A stretch of 64,000 bases of DNA from Luteibacter sp. Sphag1AF (GCF_014192715.1 NZ_JACHYH010000003.1:248001-312000), one strand, 5' to 3'. Numbered from the stretch's first letter, positions 27,757 to 39,199 are shown. Made by a program: numbers and translations. The notes: generated by a model from the sequence alone, not told the origin.

Positions 27757-30129
27757 ATGAGTGAGCTTCGCCTCCGTGCCCGACACGCTGCGCTTTCCGT
27801 CGCCATCTCGCTGGCTCTGGGTGCGAACTGTTCGATGGCACAGGACGCGCCGCCCACACCGGAGAAAGCTTCCCAACTCGACACCGTCGTTGTTACCGGC
27901 ACGCGCGCCACAGGTCGCACGGTCAGCGAATCGCTGGCGCCCATCGACGTGCTTGGCGCGCGCGATCTTCAAGCTACCGGTACCACGGAGCTGGCCACGG
28001 CACTCGCACGCGCCCTGCCCTCACTGAACTTCCCGCGCCCATCACTTACCGATGGCACGGATGGGTCACGTCCGGCCCAGTTGCGCGGCCTGTCACCCGA
28101 TCAGGTGCTGGTGCTGGTCAACGGCAAGCGCCGCCACACAGGCGCCATCGTGAATCTCAACGGCACGCAGGGACGCGGCTCGTCGCCGGTCGATCTGAAT
28201 GCCATACCCATCGAAGCGGTGGACCACATCGAAGTGCTCCGCGATGGCGCGGCGGCCCAGTATGGTTCCGACGCCATCGCAGGCGTCATCAACATCGTGC
28301 TGAAGGGCGGCGCGTCCGGCGGCAGCGTCAACGGCAGCTTCGGCAAATACAGCGCAGGCGACGGCGTGCAGCGCGATGGTGGTGGCGACATTGGCTTTGC
28401 GCTCGGCAGCGAAGGCTGGCTGCGCATTGCGGGCGACGTGGGCCACGACGATCCCACCAATCGCGCTGGTGTCGATCTGCGCAACCCTGCGGACCCGAGC
28501 TACGGCCGCGTCAATCAGCGCTTCGGCGATCCGGACGTCAAACACCAGTCCGCATTCATCAACGGCGAGTACAAACTCTCCCCCACGGTCACGCTGTATG
28601 CGTTCGGCAACGCCAGCAATCGCAATGCCGATGCGGCAGGCTTCTGGCGACCGGGGCTGGACAGCCGCAACATCCGCTCCATTTATCCGGACGGCTTCCT
28701 GCCCATCATCGCGACCACCTCGAAGGACAGATCACTGGTGGCGGGCGTTCGCGGACAGACGGCAGGATGGAACTGGGACGTCAGCGGCAACTACGGGCAG
28801 AACCAGCTCCAGTTCGACGTCGACAACAGCCTCAATACCACCCTGGGGCCCACCAGCCCCACGCACTTCTATGCGGGCACACTGCAAAACACCGAGAAGC
28901 TGCTCAATCTGGATGTATCCAGAGACTTCGATGTGAACGGGCTGCACAGCCCGCTGACCGTTGCATGGGGCGCCGAATACCGTCACGAAAACTATGAGAT
29001 CGACGCGGGTGATCCCACCTCATACGTCGGCACGGGTGCGCAGGTGTTCCCCGGCTTCCGTCCCACGGATGCCGGGTCCAACAGCCGCCACAGTTATGCG
29101 GCATATGCCGAACTGGACGCGGAAGTCACAGAGAAGCTCTCGGCTTCGGCTGCGGCGCGATACGAGCATTACAGCGACTTCGGCCGCGCACTCAATGGCA
29201 AGCTTTCCGCGCGCTACGCCTTCACCGACAAGGTCGCGCTGCGTGCCACGGCTTCCAACGGATTCCGCGCACCATCGCTCGCGCAGCAGTTTTACTCCAC
29301 GACATCCACGGTGTTCATCAACAGCGTTCCGTATGAGGTGAAGACCTTTCCGGTCACGGACCCTGTTGCGCAGGCGTTCGGCGCGCAGAAGCTCAAGGCG
29401 GAGAAGTCCACCAACTACAGCCTCGGCCTGGTGGTGCAACCCACGGAGTCCACGTCGGTCACGGTGGATGCGTATCAGATTCGCATCGGCAACCGCATTG
29501 TCCTTTCGGAAAACCTTACCGGCACCGCCGTCGCCGCCTTCCTCACCGCACAGGGCTACCCGGGCGTGAACGGAGGTCGCTACTTCACCAACGCCGTGGA
29601 CACGCGCACACGCGGTGTCGATATCGTGGGCAGTTGGCGGCCGGATGTATCGGTGGGCACGCTGGATCTGAATCTCGGTTACAACTACAACAAGACCGAC
29701 ATTCTCAACATCGCACCCAATCCCGCACAGCTTTCCCAGAACGGCCTCACGCTTCAGCGCATCGGTCGCGTCGAAGAAGGACGCATCACCAAGGGATCGC
29801 CACGCGACAAGCTCACACTTGGCGGCAACTGGCGCCTCAGCAACTGGGGCGTCCGCGCTGACCTCAGCCGATATGGCCAGTTCACGGTATTGAGCACGGT
29901 GCCAGCCAACGATCAGACCTTCTCGGCGAAATGGGTACTGGACCTTGCTGTGGATTACAACGTGAACAGCTGGACGTTCACACTGGGCGCGGACAACGTC
30001 TTCAACAAGTACCCGGACCAGGTGCTGGCGGCCAACAGCACGTCAGGGATTCTTCCGTACAGCAGCAGTTCGCCCTTCGGTTTCAACGGCGCATTCGTCT
30101 ACGGAAAGGTGGCTTACCGCTGGAAGTGA
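27757..30129 (+). CDS. TonB-dependent outer-membrane receptor
   Basis: A 790-residue outer-membrane importer. Signal peptide (MSELRLRARHAALSVAISLA... ending SMAQ), TonB box (LDTVVVTGTRA), plug domain with RGLSPDQVLVLVNGKRRH and IEVLRDGAAAQYGSDAIAGV, then the beta-barrel ending in VYGKVAYRWK. The ATG at 27757 has AGGGA seven bases upstream and gives a clean signal peptide. The ligand cannot be named; no transport or degradation genes flank it. The candidate operator upstream and the perfect inverted repeat over its stop codon are noted separately. Confidence 0.93.
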   Translation: MSELRLRARHAALSVAISLALGANCSMAQDAPPTPEKASQLDTVVVTGTRATGRTVSESLAPIDVLGARDLQATGTTELATALARALPSLNFPRPSLTDGTDGSRPAQLRGLSPDQVLVLVNGKRRHTGAIVNLNGTQGRGSSPVDLNAIPIEAVDHIEVLRDGAAAQYGSDAIAGVINIVLKGGASGGSVNGSFGKYSAGDGVQRDGGGDIGFALGSEGWLRIAGDVGHDDPTNRAGVDLRNPADPSYGRVNQRFGDPDVKHQSAFINGEYKLSPTVTLYAFGNASNRNADAAGFWRPGLDSRNIRSIYPDGFLPIIATTSKDRSLVAGVRGQTAGWNWDVSGNYGQNQLQFDVDNSLNTTLGPTSPTHFYAGTLQNTEKLLNLDVSRDFDVNGLHSPLTVAWGAEYRHENYEIDAGDPTSYVGTGAQVFPGFRPTDAGSNSRHSYAAYAELDAEVTEKLSASAAARYEHYSDFGRALNGKLSARYAFTDKVALRATASNGFRAPSLAQQFYSTTSTVFINSVPYEVKTFPVTDPVAQAFGAQKLKAEKSTNYSLGLVVQPTESTSVTVDAYQIRIGNRIVLSENLTGTAVAAFLTAQGYPGVNGGRYFTNAVDTRTRGVDIVGSWRPDVSVGTLDLNLGYNYNKTDILNIAPNPAQLSQNGLTLQRIGRVEEGRITKGSPRDKLTLGGNWRLSNWGVRADLSRYGQFTVLSTVPANDQTFSAKWVLDLAVDYNVNSWTFTLGADNVFNKYPDQVLAANSTSGILPYSSSSPFGFNGAFVYGKVAYRWK

Positions 30130-30146
30130 TCTTCCAGCGGTAAGCC
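30111..30146. repeat. Perfect 16-base inverted repeat spanning the receptor stop codon
   Basis: GGCTTACCGCTGGAAG at 30111-30126 and CTTCCAGCGGTAAGCC at 30131-30146 are exact complements around the loop TGAT, which contains the TGA stop. No T run follows on either strand, but the receptor and clpB converge here, 18 bases apart, so the structure may block read-through or protect the 3' end of the mRNA. Confidence 0.75.
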
Positions 30147-30163
30147 GGACGTCTCGCCGCCGG

Positions 30164-32746
<2,583 letters not shown>

Positions 32747-32798
32747 ATCAGTCACTCCCCAAAAGGTTCTTCGACGGCAATTTCCGTCACTGGCCTTC

Positions 32799-32827
32799 AG
32801 ATGCGGGCCGCAGCGTAGCGGTTCAAC
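32799..32827 (-). promoter_or_regulatory. Candidate sigma-32 heat-shock promoter of clpB
   Basis: On the minus strand GTTGAAC (32827-32821) is separated by 14 bases from CCGCATCT (32806-32799). Compared with the sigma-32 consensus CTTGAAA and CCCCATNT, the boxes match at five of seven and, with N free, seven of eight positions, at the correct spacing. It lies 53 bases upstream of the clpB ATG, as expected for this heat-shock gene. Confidence 0.55.
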
Positions 32828-32899
32828 TGTGGACTGAAGGTCATCTTCACGTTCCGGTCGGCACACTGGAACCCAACACGACAAGGCAGTACCCCCCAA

Positions 32900-33670
32900 G
32901 TGACCCAGACCGCCGCTTCCCGCACGCTGCCCCTTCCCCCGCCGGGGCTGATCCATTCCAATTCTGCCCTGTTCCTTGACGCCGACGGCACCCTCCTGCC
33001 GTTCGCGGACGACCCCGATGCCGTTATCGTGGCTCCGGGCCTGGTAGATCTGCTGGACGAACTGCGCAGCAAACTCGGTGGCGCCCTGGCCCTTATCAGT
33101 GGTCGGGCCATCGCCAATCTGGACTATCTGTTCGGCCGCCCCGACTGGGCAGCGGCGGGCCAGCATGGACTGGAGCGCCGCGGCAGCTATGGCGCGCTGA
33201 CCGTCGAGGCCGTGGACCCCGTGGAACTGGCCAATCTGCGCGACGCCGCTTATGTGCTGGCGGCGTCGTTGCCCGGCGTACGCGTGGAAGACAAGGGATT
33301 CTCCATTGCCCTGCACTGCCGCGAACGGCCAGAGCACGAGCAGGCACTGGCCCATCTCGCGCCTGCCATCGCAGGCCGCTTTAAAGGATTCGAGCTGCAA
33401 CCGGGCAGCTATGTCTTCGAGTTCAAGCCACGAGGCATGGACAAGGGCAAAGCCGTCGCTGCCCTGATGAGCGTGGAACCCTTCACTGACCGCGTGCCGG
33501 TTTACCTGGGCGACGACCTCACCGACGAACACGCATTTGCGGCCGTCAACGCCCTGGGCGGCAGCAGCGTCCGGGTAGGTACAAGGGAGCCCACGGTCGC
33601 GGGCTTCACATTATCTAGCCCGGCCGATGTTCATGCTTGGCTGTATCAAGTGAATGCCATGCTTACATAA
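32900..33670 (+). CDS. otsB: Trehalose-6-phosphate phosphatase
   Basis: HAD-superfamily phosphatase releasing trehalose from trehalose-6-phosphate. 256 residues. The DxDGT motif is visible in [13 protein letters not shown], motif II/III in [15 protein letters not shown] and GMDKGKAV, and the acid pair in [12 protein letters not shown]. The start is GTG 32900, with only a weak AAGG upstream; the next in-frame ATG would lose the catalytic strand. It is divergent from clpB and followed by otsA, so osmotic or heat stress control would suit both directions. Confidence 0.95.
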   Translation: MTQTAASRTLPLPPPGLIHSNSALFLDADGTLLPFADDPDAVIVAPGLVDLLDELRSKLGGALALISGRAIANLDYLFGRPDWAAAGQHGLERRGSYGALTVEAVDPVELANLRDAAYVLAASLPGVRVEDKGFSIALHCRERPEHEQALAHLAPAIAGRFKGFELQPGSYVFEFKPRGMDKGKAVAALMSVEPFTDRVPVYLGDDLTDEHAFAAVNALGGSSVRVGTREPTVAGFTLSSPADVHAWLYQVNAMLT

Positions 33671-33685
33671 AAGGAGATGAAGTCG

Positions 33686-33715
33686 ATGCGCCATCGGGAG
33701 ACACTCGCGCCGTGA
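33686..33715 (+). CDS. Possible nine-residue leader peptide coupled to otsA
   Basis: ATG at 33686 (MRHRETLAP) has a perfect AAGGAG at 33671-33676, immediately after the otsB stop. Its TGA stop overlaps the otsA GTG start as GTGA. The strong ribosome site and the four-base overlap suggest that otsA translation is coupled to this leader. An in-frame ATG at 33677 lies too close to the ribosome site to be the start. Confidence 0.4.
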   Translation: MRHRETLAP

Positions 33716-35127
33716 GCCGCCTCGTCGTCATTTCCAATCGCGTGGCGCTGCCGCGGCAAACGCAGACCGGCGGCCTCGCCTCGGCCATGAATGCCGCCCT
33801 TCAGGAACGCGGCGGCCTGTGGTTCGGATGGAGCGGCAACATCGCCGCCGAAAGCGGCAAGGAAGTGCACGAGATTTCCGAGCGCAACATCAGCTACGCC
33901 ACCATTGACCTGTCCAAAGCCGACCACGACGACTATTACAGCGGCTTCGCCAATCGAGCCCTGTGGCCGTTGTTTCATTACCGTGGCGACCTGGTGGATT
34001 ACCGGCGCGATCACCTGGAAGGCTATCTGCGCGTCAATCGCACGTTTGCGCGCACCGTCGCCAAGCTGATCGACAAAGACGACATCATCTGGGTGCACGA
34101 TTACCACCTGATTCCGCTGGCGGCGATGCTCCGCGAACTGGGCGTGGAAAACAAGATCGGCTTCTTCCTGCACACGCCCCTGCCTGCCGCCGGACTGCTC
34201 ATCACGCTGCCGCGTCATCGCGAGTTGCTGGAGCCGCTGGCGTCCTACGACCTGGTCGGCCTGCACACCCAGCGCGATCTGCGTGCGCTGGAAGACTATT
34301 TCCTGCATGAACTGGGCGCCGCGATGCGCACCGGCGGCCGCATCCGCGCCGCCAACGGACGCATTTTCCGTGCCGGCGTTTTCCCCATCAGCATTGATAC
34401 AGCCGAAGCGGTGGAACTGGCGCATCGCGCCGAAGACAGCGGTGCGGTGTCTCGTCTGCGCGCCAGCCTGGATGATCGCGCCCTCATCATTGGCGTGGAT
34501 CGTCTGGACTACTCCAAGGGCCTGCCGGAACGCTTTGAAGGGTTCGCCCGGCTGCTTCGCGACCATAAAGACATGCGCGGCCACGTGTCGCTGCTGCAAA
34601 TTGCCCCGCCCTCGCGCTCAGACGTGCCCGAATACCGGCAACTGCGCCGCGAACTCGAACGCAGCGCCGGCCACATCAACGGCCAATACGCCGAACCGGA
34701 CTGGGCGCCCATCCGCTACGTCAACAAGTCGTTCGCGCACAAAGTGCTGGCGGGCTATTTCCGCGTGGCCAAAGTGGGCCTGGTCACTCCCTTGCGTGAC
34801 GGCATGAATCTGGTCGCCAAGGAATACGTGGCCTGCCAGGACCCGCAAGACCCCGGCGTACTGGTGCTGTCCCGCTTTGCGGGCGCCGCGCAGGAACTGG
34901 ATGCCGCCCTGCTGGTGAACCCGTCCGATCTGGACGAGGTGTCCGATGCACTGGCTCGCGCATTGAAAATGCCACTGAAAGAACGGCGCATGCGCTGGCA
35001 GTCGATGATGGACGTGCTGGAACGCAACGACATCACGGTGTGGCGCAACGCATTCCTGCAAGCGCTGTCCGAACCGCCCAAAGTCAAACCGGACATCTAC
35101 GTGCAGACGCCCGTCATCTCTCCTTAG
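33712..35127 (+). CDS. otsA: Trehalose-6-phosphate synthase
   Basis: GT20 glycosyltransferase making trehalose-6-phosphate from UDP-glucose and glucose-6-phosphate. 471 residues from GTG 33712 (SRLVVISNRVALP), matching the N-terminus of known OtsA. Family motifs: GGLASAMNAAL, IWVHDYHLIPLAAMLR, GFFLHTPLPA, DRLDYSKGLPERF, and TPLRDGMNLVAKEYVACQ. The final base of the TAG stop is also the first base of the decayed IS5-like left end, so the island was inserted exactly at the 3' end of this gene without harming it. Confidence 0.96.
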   Translation: MSRLVVISNRVALPRQTQTGGLASAMNAALQERGGLWFGWSGNIAAESGKEVHEISERNISYATIDLSKADHDDYYSGFANRALWPLFHYRGDLVDYRRDHLEGYLRVNRTFARTVAKLIDKDDIIWVHDYHLIPLAAMLRELGVENKIGFFLHTPLPAAGLLITLPRHRELLEPLASYDLVGLHTQRDLRALEDYFLHELGAAMRTGGRIRAANGRIFRAGVFPISIDTAEAVELAHRAEDSGAVSRLRASLDDRALIIGVDRLDYSKGLPERFEGFARLLRDHKDMRGHVSLLQIAPPSRSDVPEYRQLRRELERSAGHINGQYAEPDWAPIRYVNKSFAHKVLAGYFRVAKVGLVTPLRDGMNLVAKEYVACQDPQDPGVLVLSRFAGAAQELDAALLVNPSDLDEVSDALARALKMPLKERRMRWQSMMDVLERNDITVWRNAFLQALSEPPKVKPDIYVQTPVISP

Positions 35128-35184
35128 GAAACGCTGATTTTGCCCCTCGGTCGAAACGAAGCTCCCACCGACAGAGTGTAGAAG

Positions 35185-35607
35185 ATGTCCGACCAGCTGA
35201 CGTTAGCCACCCAGGCAGACCGTGGTTTCGAAGCGCATCGCAAGCCGACGCGGTGGGACGTGTTCCTGGCCGAGATGGACAAGGTGGTCCCGTGGTCGGC
35301 GCTGTGCGCGGCGATCGAACCGTTCTATCCCAAGGCGCGTGCTGAAGGTGGCCGTCGCCCGGTGGTCTGGAGCGCATGCTGCGCATCCACTTTTTGCAGC
35401 AGTGGTATGCGTTGAGCGATCCGGCCGTGGAAGAAGCCCTGTATGACTCGGTATCGATGCCGCGATTCGTGGGTGATGTTTACGTTGTTTGCGCTGAGCA
35501 ATCTGTGGATGGTGCGCAAGCATCTGCTGGCGCAGACATCGCAGCGGCATCCCGCAGCAAAATGGGGTGCGAAATCGCCTCGTGACGAAGCAAATATCCG
35601 TCGGTGA
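35185..35607 (+). pseudogene. IS5-family transposase, frameshifted and internally deleted
   Basis: Starts MSDQLTLATQADRGFEAHRK and matches the IS5-family N-terminal domain (VPWSALCAAIEPFYPKARAE). Compared with the second copy in this window, GGTGGGTC has become GGTGGTC near 35363, a one-base loss that shifts the frame; the next frame continues MLRIHFLQQWYALSDP. After RFV the middle of the gene with the DDE catalytic core is missing, and the sequence jumps to a tail (FTLFALSNLWMVRKHLL) typical of the C-terminus. It is inactive. Confidence 0.85.
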
Positions 35608-35619
35608 TCGTCAAGCGAG

Positions 35620-35709
35620 AGCGGGCACGGTCACTGTCGTCAAAAAAACGGGATGATCAGATCATCCCTAAGACACCCTTTTTTCGGGTAACCGTGTGGT
35701 GTGCCCGCT
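35620..35709. repeat. Nested inverted repeats forming a long potential hairpin
   Basis: Outer arms AGCGGGCAC (35620-35628) and GTGCCCGCT (35701-35709) are exact complements; next inward CACGGTCAC (35626-35634) faces GTAACCGTG (35688-35696) with one mismatch; runs of A (35642-35648) and T (35679-35684) follow; the centre is the perfect palindrome GGGATGATC-A-GATCATCCC (35650-35668). The centre resembles the island's right end at 42120-42137. It lies just upstream of the lipoprotein gene and may be an IS-derived end, a terminator or an RNA element. Confidence 0.6.
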
Positions 35710-35892
35710 TTTCCCTCAAGGTCGGCGGTGGGCCACCGTGCTCCTCCGGTAGCGCGATGGGGACCCGCCGTAGCATGCTGCCGTCCACCGAAACTGTGCA
35801 CCGGTGACCATGCCGCCGATGGTTCCCTTCGTTAAGATGAACCTGCGGCCGCGCCGATGCGGTCAAACCCAGGAGCCACGGAAGATGCCCCG

Positions 35893-36540
35893 ATGATGCG
35901 CGCCACTGCCGTGCTCGCCAACCTGTCCACCACCTTGCTGCTGGCCTGCGCTTCGCCGGCCCAAGAAACACCTCCCTCCCCCGCTGCCGGCGCTCACGCA
36001 GTCCCCGCAAGCCCTTCTACCGATAAGGACCATCCCATGACCGTTGCCGCTGCGTCATCGCTGCTGCCGGGGGCGAGCGATGCCGGCGCCCGCGTGCTGG
36101 CGTTCCTCTCCGACATTTCATCCACGGCCGCCTTTACCCCGACCGGCATTGGCCAGGCGATGGGTGTCACGCTGGGGCCAGACCCCAACAACGACCCCGG
36201 ATGGGCCGTCTACCATAGCCATGACCTGGGGCACGGCTGGACCTACTGGGTCCAGTTCGCGGCAGGTGAGGCGACCTTGAAGCCCGGATTTCGCTTTTGG
36301 TTCGACCATCCCGACCGCTCGGCCGATGCCGCGCCGGTGTGCGCGTTGCCCCTAGACCGGCTTCGCAGCACGCTGACCGCCCACGGCTGGGTCGAGCGAA
36401 CGGTGCCCTCGGAAATAGGCAGCGTCTTGGCCGTTCAGTTCACCAAGGCCGACATGGTGCTGACGTTGACGCCGCGCGATGGTGCGCAAGTGGACGGCAT
36501 CGCCTGCGTGCTGTCCCTGCAAACCGCCGACGCCCGCTGA
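35893..36540 (+). CDS. Lipoprotein, predicted immunity protein of an X-T4SS effector (X-Tfi)
   Basis: A 215-residue predicted lipoprotein: MMRATAVLANLSTTLLLAC ends in a lipobox with Cys19, followed by a Pro/Ala-rich linker and a globular domain from about residue 50. There is no recognisable enzymatic motif. GGAAG lies seven to eight bases before the ATG at 35893. It ends 16 bases before the XVIPCD/HExxH protein gene. In Xanthomonas and Stenotrophomonas, X-T4SS effectors are encoded with an upstream periplasmic lipoprotein that neutralises them. The immunity role is inferred from that organisation; the sequence family itself I do not recognise. Confidence 0.7.
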   Translation: MMRATAVLANLSTTLLLACASPAQETPPSPAAGAHAVPASPSTDKDHPMTVAAASSLLPGASDAGARVLAFLSDISSTAAFTPTGIGQAMGVTLGPDPNNDPGWAVYHSHDLGHGWTYWVQFAAGEATLKPGFRFWFDHPDRSADAAPVCALPLDRLRSTLTAHGWVERTVPSEIGSVLAVQFTKADMVLTLTPRDGAQVDGIACVLSLQTADAR

Positions 36541-36556
36541 CTGCAAAGGATTGCCC

Positions 36557-38350
36557 ATGGCCAAGCCAGATCCTCACCCCCATCCCTATCCCGCTCTTGA
36601 TGAAGCGGTCCATCAATTTGCCGAGCAAAATGGCGTCACGCCGGCTCAGGTGTCGGCGCTACGCGCCGCCTTGGCCGCCGACCCCAATGTGAGTCAGCGA
36701 CTGGATGACCAAGTTCGCATTGGTGCTCTGCACGGCTTTGCGCCGGCCGCAGCGGGTGCGCCCGACCATCCGGTGGGCGACTACGAACGGGGTGCGGGCA
36801 CCGTGACTTTGCCCGCGTCCGCCTTCCCCGCTTCGGGGGCTCACGCGGACCTGGCCGCGGTGCTGCGCGTGCAGGCCATGGTGGTGGAGTTTGGCGGCAA
36901 GCACTACACGGATGCCGCCGGCACGAGCCAACCGGTTACCCCGGACATGCTGAGCAATCTACAAGGCACCCTCAACGGCTCGCCGGTGTTGGCCGACGAC
37001 ATCAAGCGCGCGGCCACGACGGCAGACCCCTTACAGCCTCACCACCGCATCCTGGAATCGTTCGCGTTCACCGCACCGGGTGCCGGAGTGGGGGGCAGCT
37101 TCAGCGCGCCCAACCACGCCATGAATCTGGTCAGCGAGTCGTTGATGACGACCACGCCGCCGGGTGGCTCGGGCCAATACGACCCGTATGATTTGACCTT
37201 CGTCATCGGCCATGAAGTCCAGCACGGGTTTAATGCCCAAGCAGCGGCACAAGCGCGCTCGGCCTTTGTGGCCGATGTGCGCACCTTGGCCGCGACGCCA
37301 GGCCCGGTGCACGATTACACCGCGTTGGTGGAGCGGCGCATCCAAGCCGGGCGTGAGGATGAGGCCAGCGCCCACATCTCGGGATGGAACGCGCTGCGCA
37401 GCCGGGTCGAGCACGAGCGTGGCGCCGTGAGCCTGGCGGCCATCGACCGTGCGGACCACTCGCGCGCCGCCGATTTCCTTGAGGTGCAGAACGGCGCGTT
37501 GGTGCCGCGCGCCAACGTGCAGCTCAACGCCGACCTCTCGATGGCCCACTCACACGCGAACATCGCGGGAATGGGGCACAACTACTTTGACCGGCCGGTG
37601 CATCCGGCGCCTGGCGATAACCGCCAGGCCATGCATTTGGGGCATGGGGGCGTCGAGGATTACCCGAACTATTACGCTGGGTGGGCTGTGGCGGTCATCG
37701 GCGCGGAAGAGCGCGCCACGGCACACGGCAAGGGTCCGGCTCCGCAAATTCAAATCAACATGACGCACGCCGGCCTCAGCGAGGCAATGATGGAACAGGC
37801 GGGCCTTAACCTCGCGCCGTCCAAGCAGTCCATCCCGTATTTGGACAACAGCACGCAACCCGCCACGCTCCATCGCTTTGACCATACGAGCGACGGCCCG
37901 CACCAGTATCAATCGGTTCCCGTGGCCCCCGTTCGCCTGGACGACCCGACCCACGCGGACCACGCCTTGTTTCGGCAAGCCCGGGGACATGTGGCGGCAC
38001 TGGACCAAAGCTTGGGCCGAACACCGGACCAACACACCGACCAAATCGCCTCGTCGCTTGTGGTGCAAGCGCGGGCCGATGGCCTGCAACGCATCGACCA
38101 AGTGGCGCTGTCCACAGATGGGGAGCGGCTATGGGCGGTGCAAACCCCTCCCGGCCGCACCGACCACCTATTTGACCTGCGCACCAGCGTGCCGACGGCC
38201 GAGGCGGTGACATCGATGGAGCAAAGCGGCGCCAAGTGGCCGCAGGCCATGCAGCAGTTCGAACAGACGCAGGCACAGCAGCAAGCCCAAAGCCAACAAG
38301 TCACCCAAAACCAGACGCAAGGCCCGGTTATGGGCCATGGCGGGCATTGA
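36557..38350 (+). CDS. Predicted X-T4SS antibacterial effector: HExxH zincin with C-terminal XVIPCD
   Basis: A 597-residue protein without signal peptide; AAGGA lies six bases before the ATG. An N-terminal helical part (to about 130) leads to a metallopeptidase-like core with H219-E-V-Q-H223 in FVIGHEVQHGFNAQ and a likely third ligand, E267 or E269, in AGREDEASAHISGWNA. From about residue 455 the tail matches the Xanthomonadales VirD4-interacting domain: LDDPTHADHALFRQARGHV, GRTPDQHTDQIASSL, GLQRIDQVALSTDGERLWAV, ending in the typical glutamine-rich tail. This predicts delivery through the bacteria-killing T4SS into rival cells. The periplasmic lipoprotein encoded upstream suggests the toxin acts in the periplasm. 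The substrate is unknown. Confidence 0.82.
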   Translation: MAKPDPHPHPYPALDEAVHQFAEQNGVTPAQVSALRAALAADPNVSQRLDDQVRIGALHGFAPAAAGAPDHPVGDYERGAGTVTLPASAFPASGAHADLAAVLRVQAMVVEFGGKHYTDAAGTSQPVTPDMLSNLQGTLNGSPVLADDIKRAATTADPLQPHHRILESFAFTAPGAGVGGSFSAPNHAMNLVSESLMTTTPPGGSGQYDPYDLTFVIGHEVQHGFNAQAAAQARSAFVADVRTLAATPGPVHDYTALVERRIQAGREDEASAHISGWNALRSRVEHERGAVSLAAIDRADHSRAADFLEVQNGALVPRANVQLNADLSMAHSHANIAGMGHNYFDRPVHPAPGDNRQAMHLGHGGVEDYPNYYAGWAVAVIGAEERATAHGKGPAPQIQINMTHAGLSEAMMEQAGLNLAPSKQSIPYLDNSTQPATLHRFDHTSDGPHQYQSVPVAPVRLDDPTHADHALFRQARGHVAALDQSLGRTPDQHTDQIASSLVVQARADGLQRIDQVALSTDGERLWAVQTPPGRTDHLFDLRTSVPTAEAVTSMEQSGAKWPQAMQQFEQTQAQQQAQSQQVTQNQTQGPVMGHGGH

Positions 38351-38453
38351 ATCATGAAGCACTTATAAACTCCGGGCGGCGATACTGACGATGATCCGTC
38401 GAGTTCGAGTTTGGACCGCCAGACCCGGCCATCCGTCCATTCGGGGTGCCACG

Positions 38454-38534
38454 ATGAATCAGCGCACGGCTCAGCTTCTGTCCGAGGTTCCTCAGAACAT
38501 CATTCCACGCATGGCAACTAAGGGTGAGTTATGA
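38454..38534 (+). CDS. Small reading frame coupled to the DUF6988-like gene
   Basis: A 26-codon frame, MNQRTAQLLSEVPQNIIPRM followed by ATKGEL. GGGGTG lies about six bases before its ATG, and its TGA overlaps the ATG of the next gene as ATGA. The overlap suggests that the two are translated together. It may be a real small protein, a leader, or the remnant of a larger gene cut by an upstream rearrangement. I see no homology. Confidence 0.35.
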   Translation: MNQRTAQLLSEVPQNIIPRMATKGEL

Positions 38535-39199
38535 CGTCGGAGAATGCCAAAAGCGCAACACTCGACGTCCTCATCGAGGAATCTCATGTCCTCCATGCTG
38601 AGCTTTGGGAGGCGCTGGACGAATGTCACCCTACCGGGACCCCTCGCGGCAAGATTGCAACCATCTTTCTCGAACTCGCCCAACAGCATGCTTTGGCGTT
38701 TCGCTGTCTCATGGCTGGTGGGCTTACCCATTCCGCCATCCCTCTCCTCCGTCTCCAGTTTGAGGCGACAGTCAAAGGGTTCTGGGTGAACTACGCCGCC
38801 ACCGACGACTGGATTGGAAAGGCCTCGACGGTCGTGCTGAAAAACAACCGGCCTGTTGAGCCACCCGGCAGGACCATCAATGAGATGCTCACGGCACTCC
38901 AGCAGACAGCTCATCCCCTTGTCGGTGTCCAGTTGCGGGAATTCGAGACAAGCAACCTCAAGCCGTTGAACTCCTTCATCCACAGTGGCATCTCTGCGCT
39001 GTCGACGCTTCACCGGGGACTGCCAGAGTCGTTTCTTTGCCAGATTGTCCGCATCTCGAATGGCCTTGCCGGTCTATGCGCCACCCTTCTGGCCGAGATG
39101 AGCAACAGTGCGGAAGCGAATCATGCGCTGTTTGAGGTGCAGGCTGCCCATATGGCCTGCATGCCAAACATCCGTGCTGCCGGGATATTGATACCCTGA
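38531..39199 (+). CDS. DUF6988-like protein of unknown function
   Basis: A 222-residue soluble helical protein. The central part (SAIPLLRLQFEATVKGFWVN and LNSFIHSGISALSTLHRGLP) resembles the DUF6988 family, whose conserved RLQFE and F(V/I)H(S/G)G segments recall HEPN-like helical proteins. The ATG at 38531 follows AAGGGTGAG. It converges with the RloC-like gene, with 66 bases between the stops. Association with a defence-type ATPase inside the island suggests a role in defence, but this is inference and the family name is a pattern match from memory. Confidence 0.55.
   Translation: MTSENAKSATLDVLIEESHVLHAELWEALDECHPTGTPRGKIATIFLELAQQHALAFRCLMAGGLTHSAIPLLRLQFEATVKGFWVNYAATDDWIGKASTVVLKNNRPVEPPGRTINEMLTALQQTAHPLVGVQLREFETSNLKPLNSFIHSGISALSTLHRGLPESFLCQIVRISNGLAGLCATLLAEMSNSAEANHALFEVQAAHMACMPNIRAAGILIP

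Noticed and set aside
35669-35690. A Rho-independent terminator after the first transposase fragment
   Set aside because: The T run at 35679-35684 is 10 bases beyond the central palindrome and pairs with the A run on the other side, so it is part of the nested repeat rather than a terminator tail.
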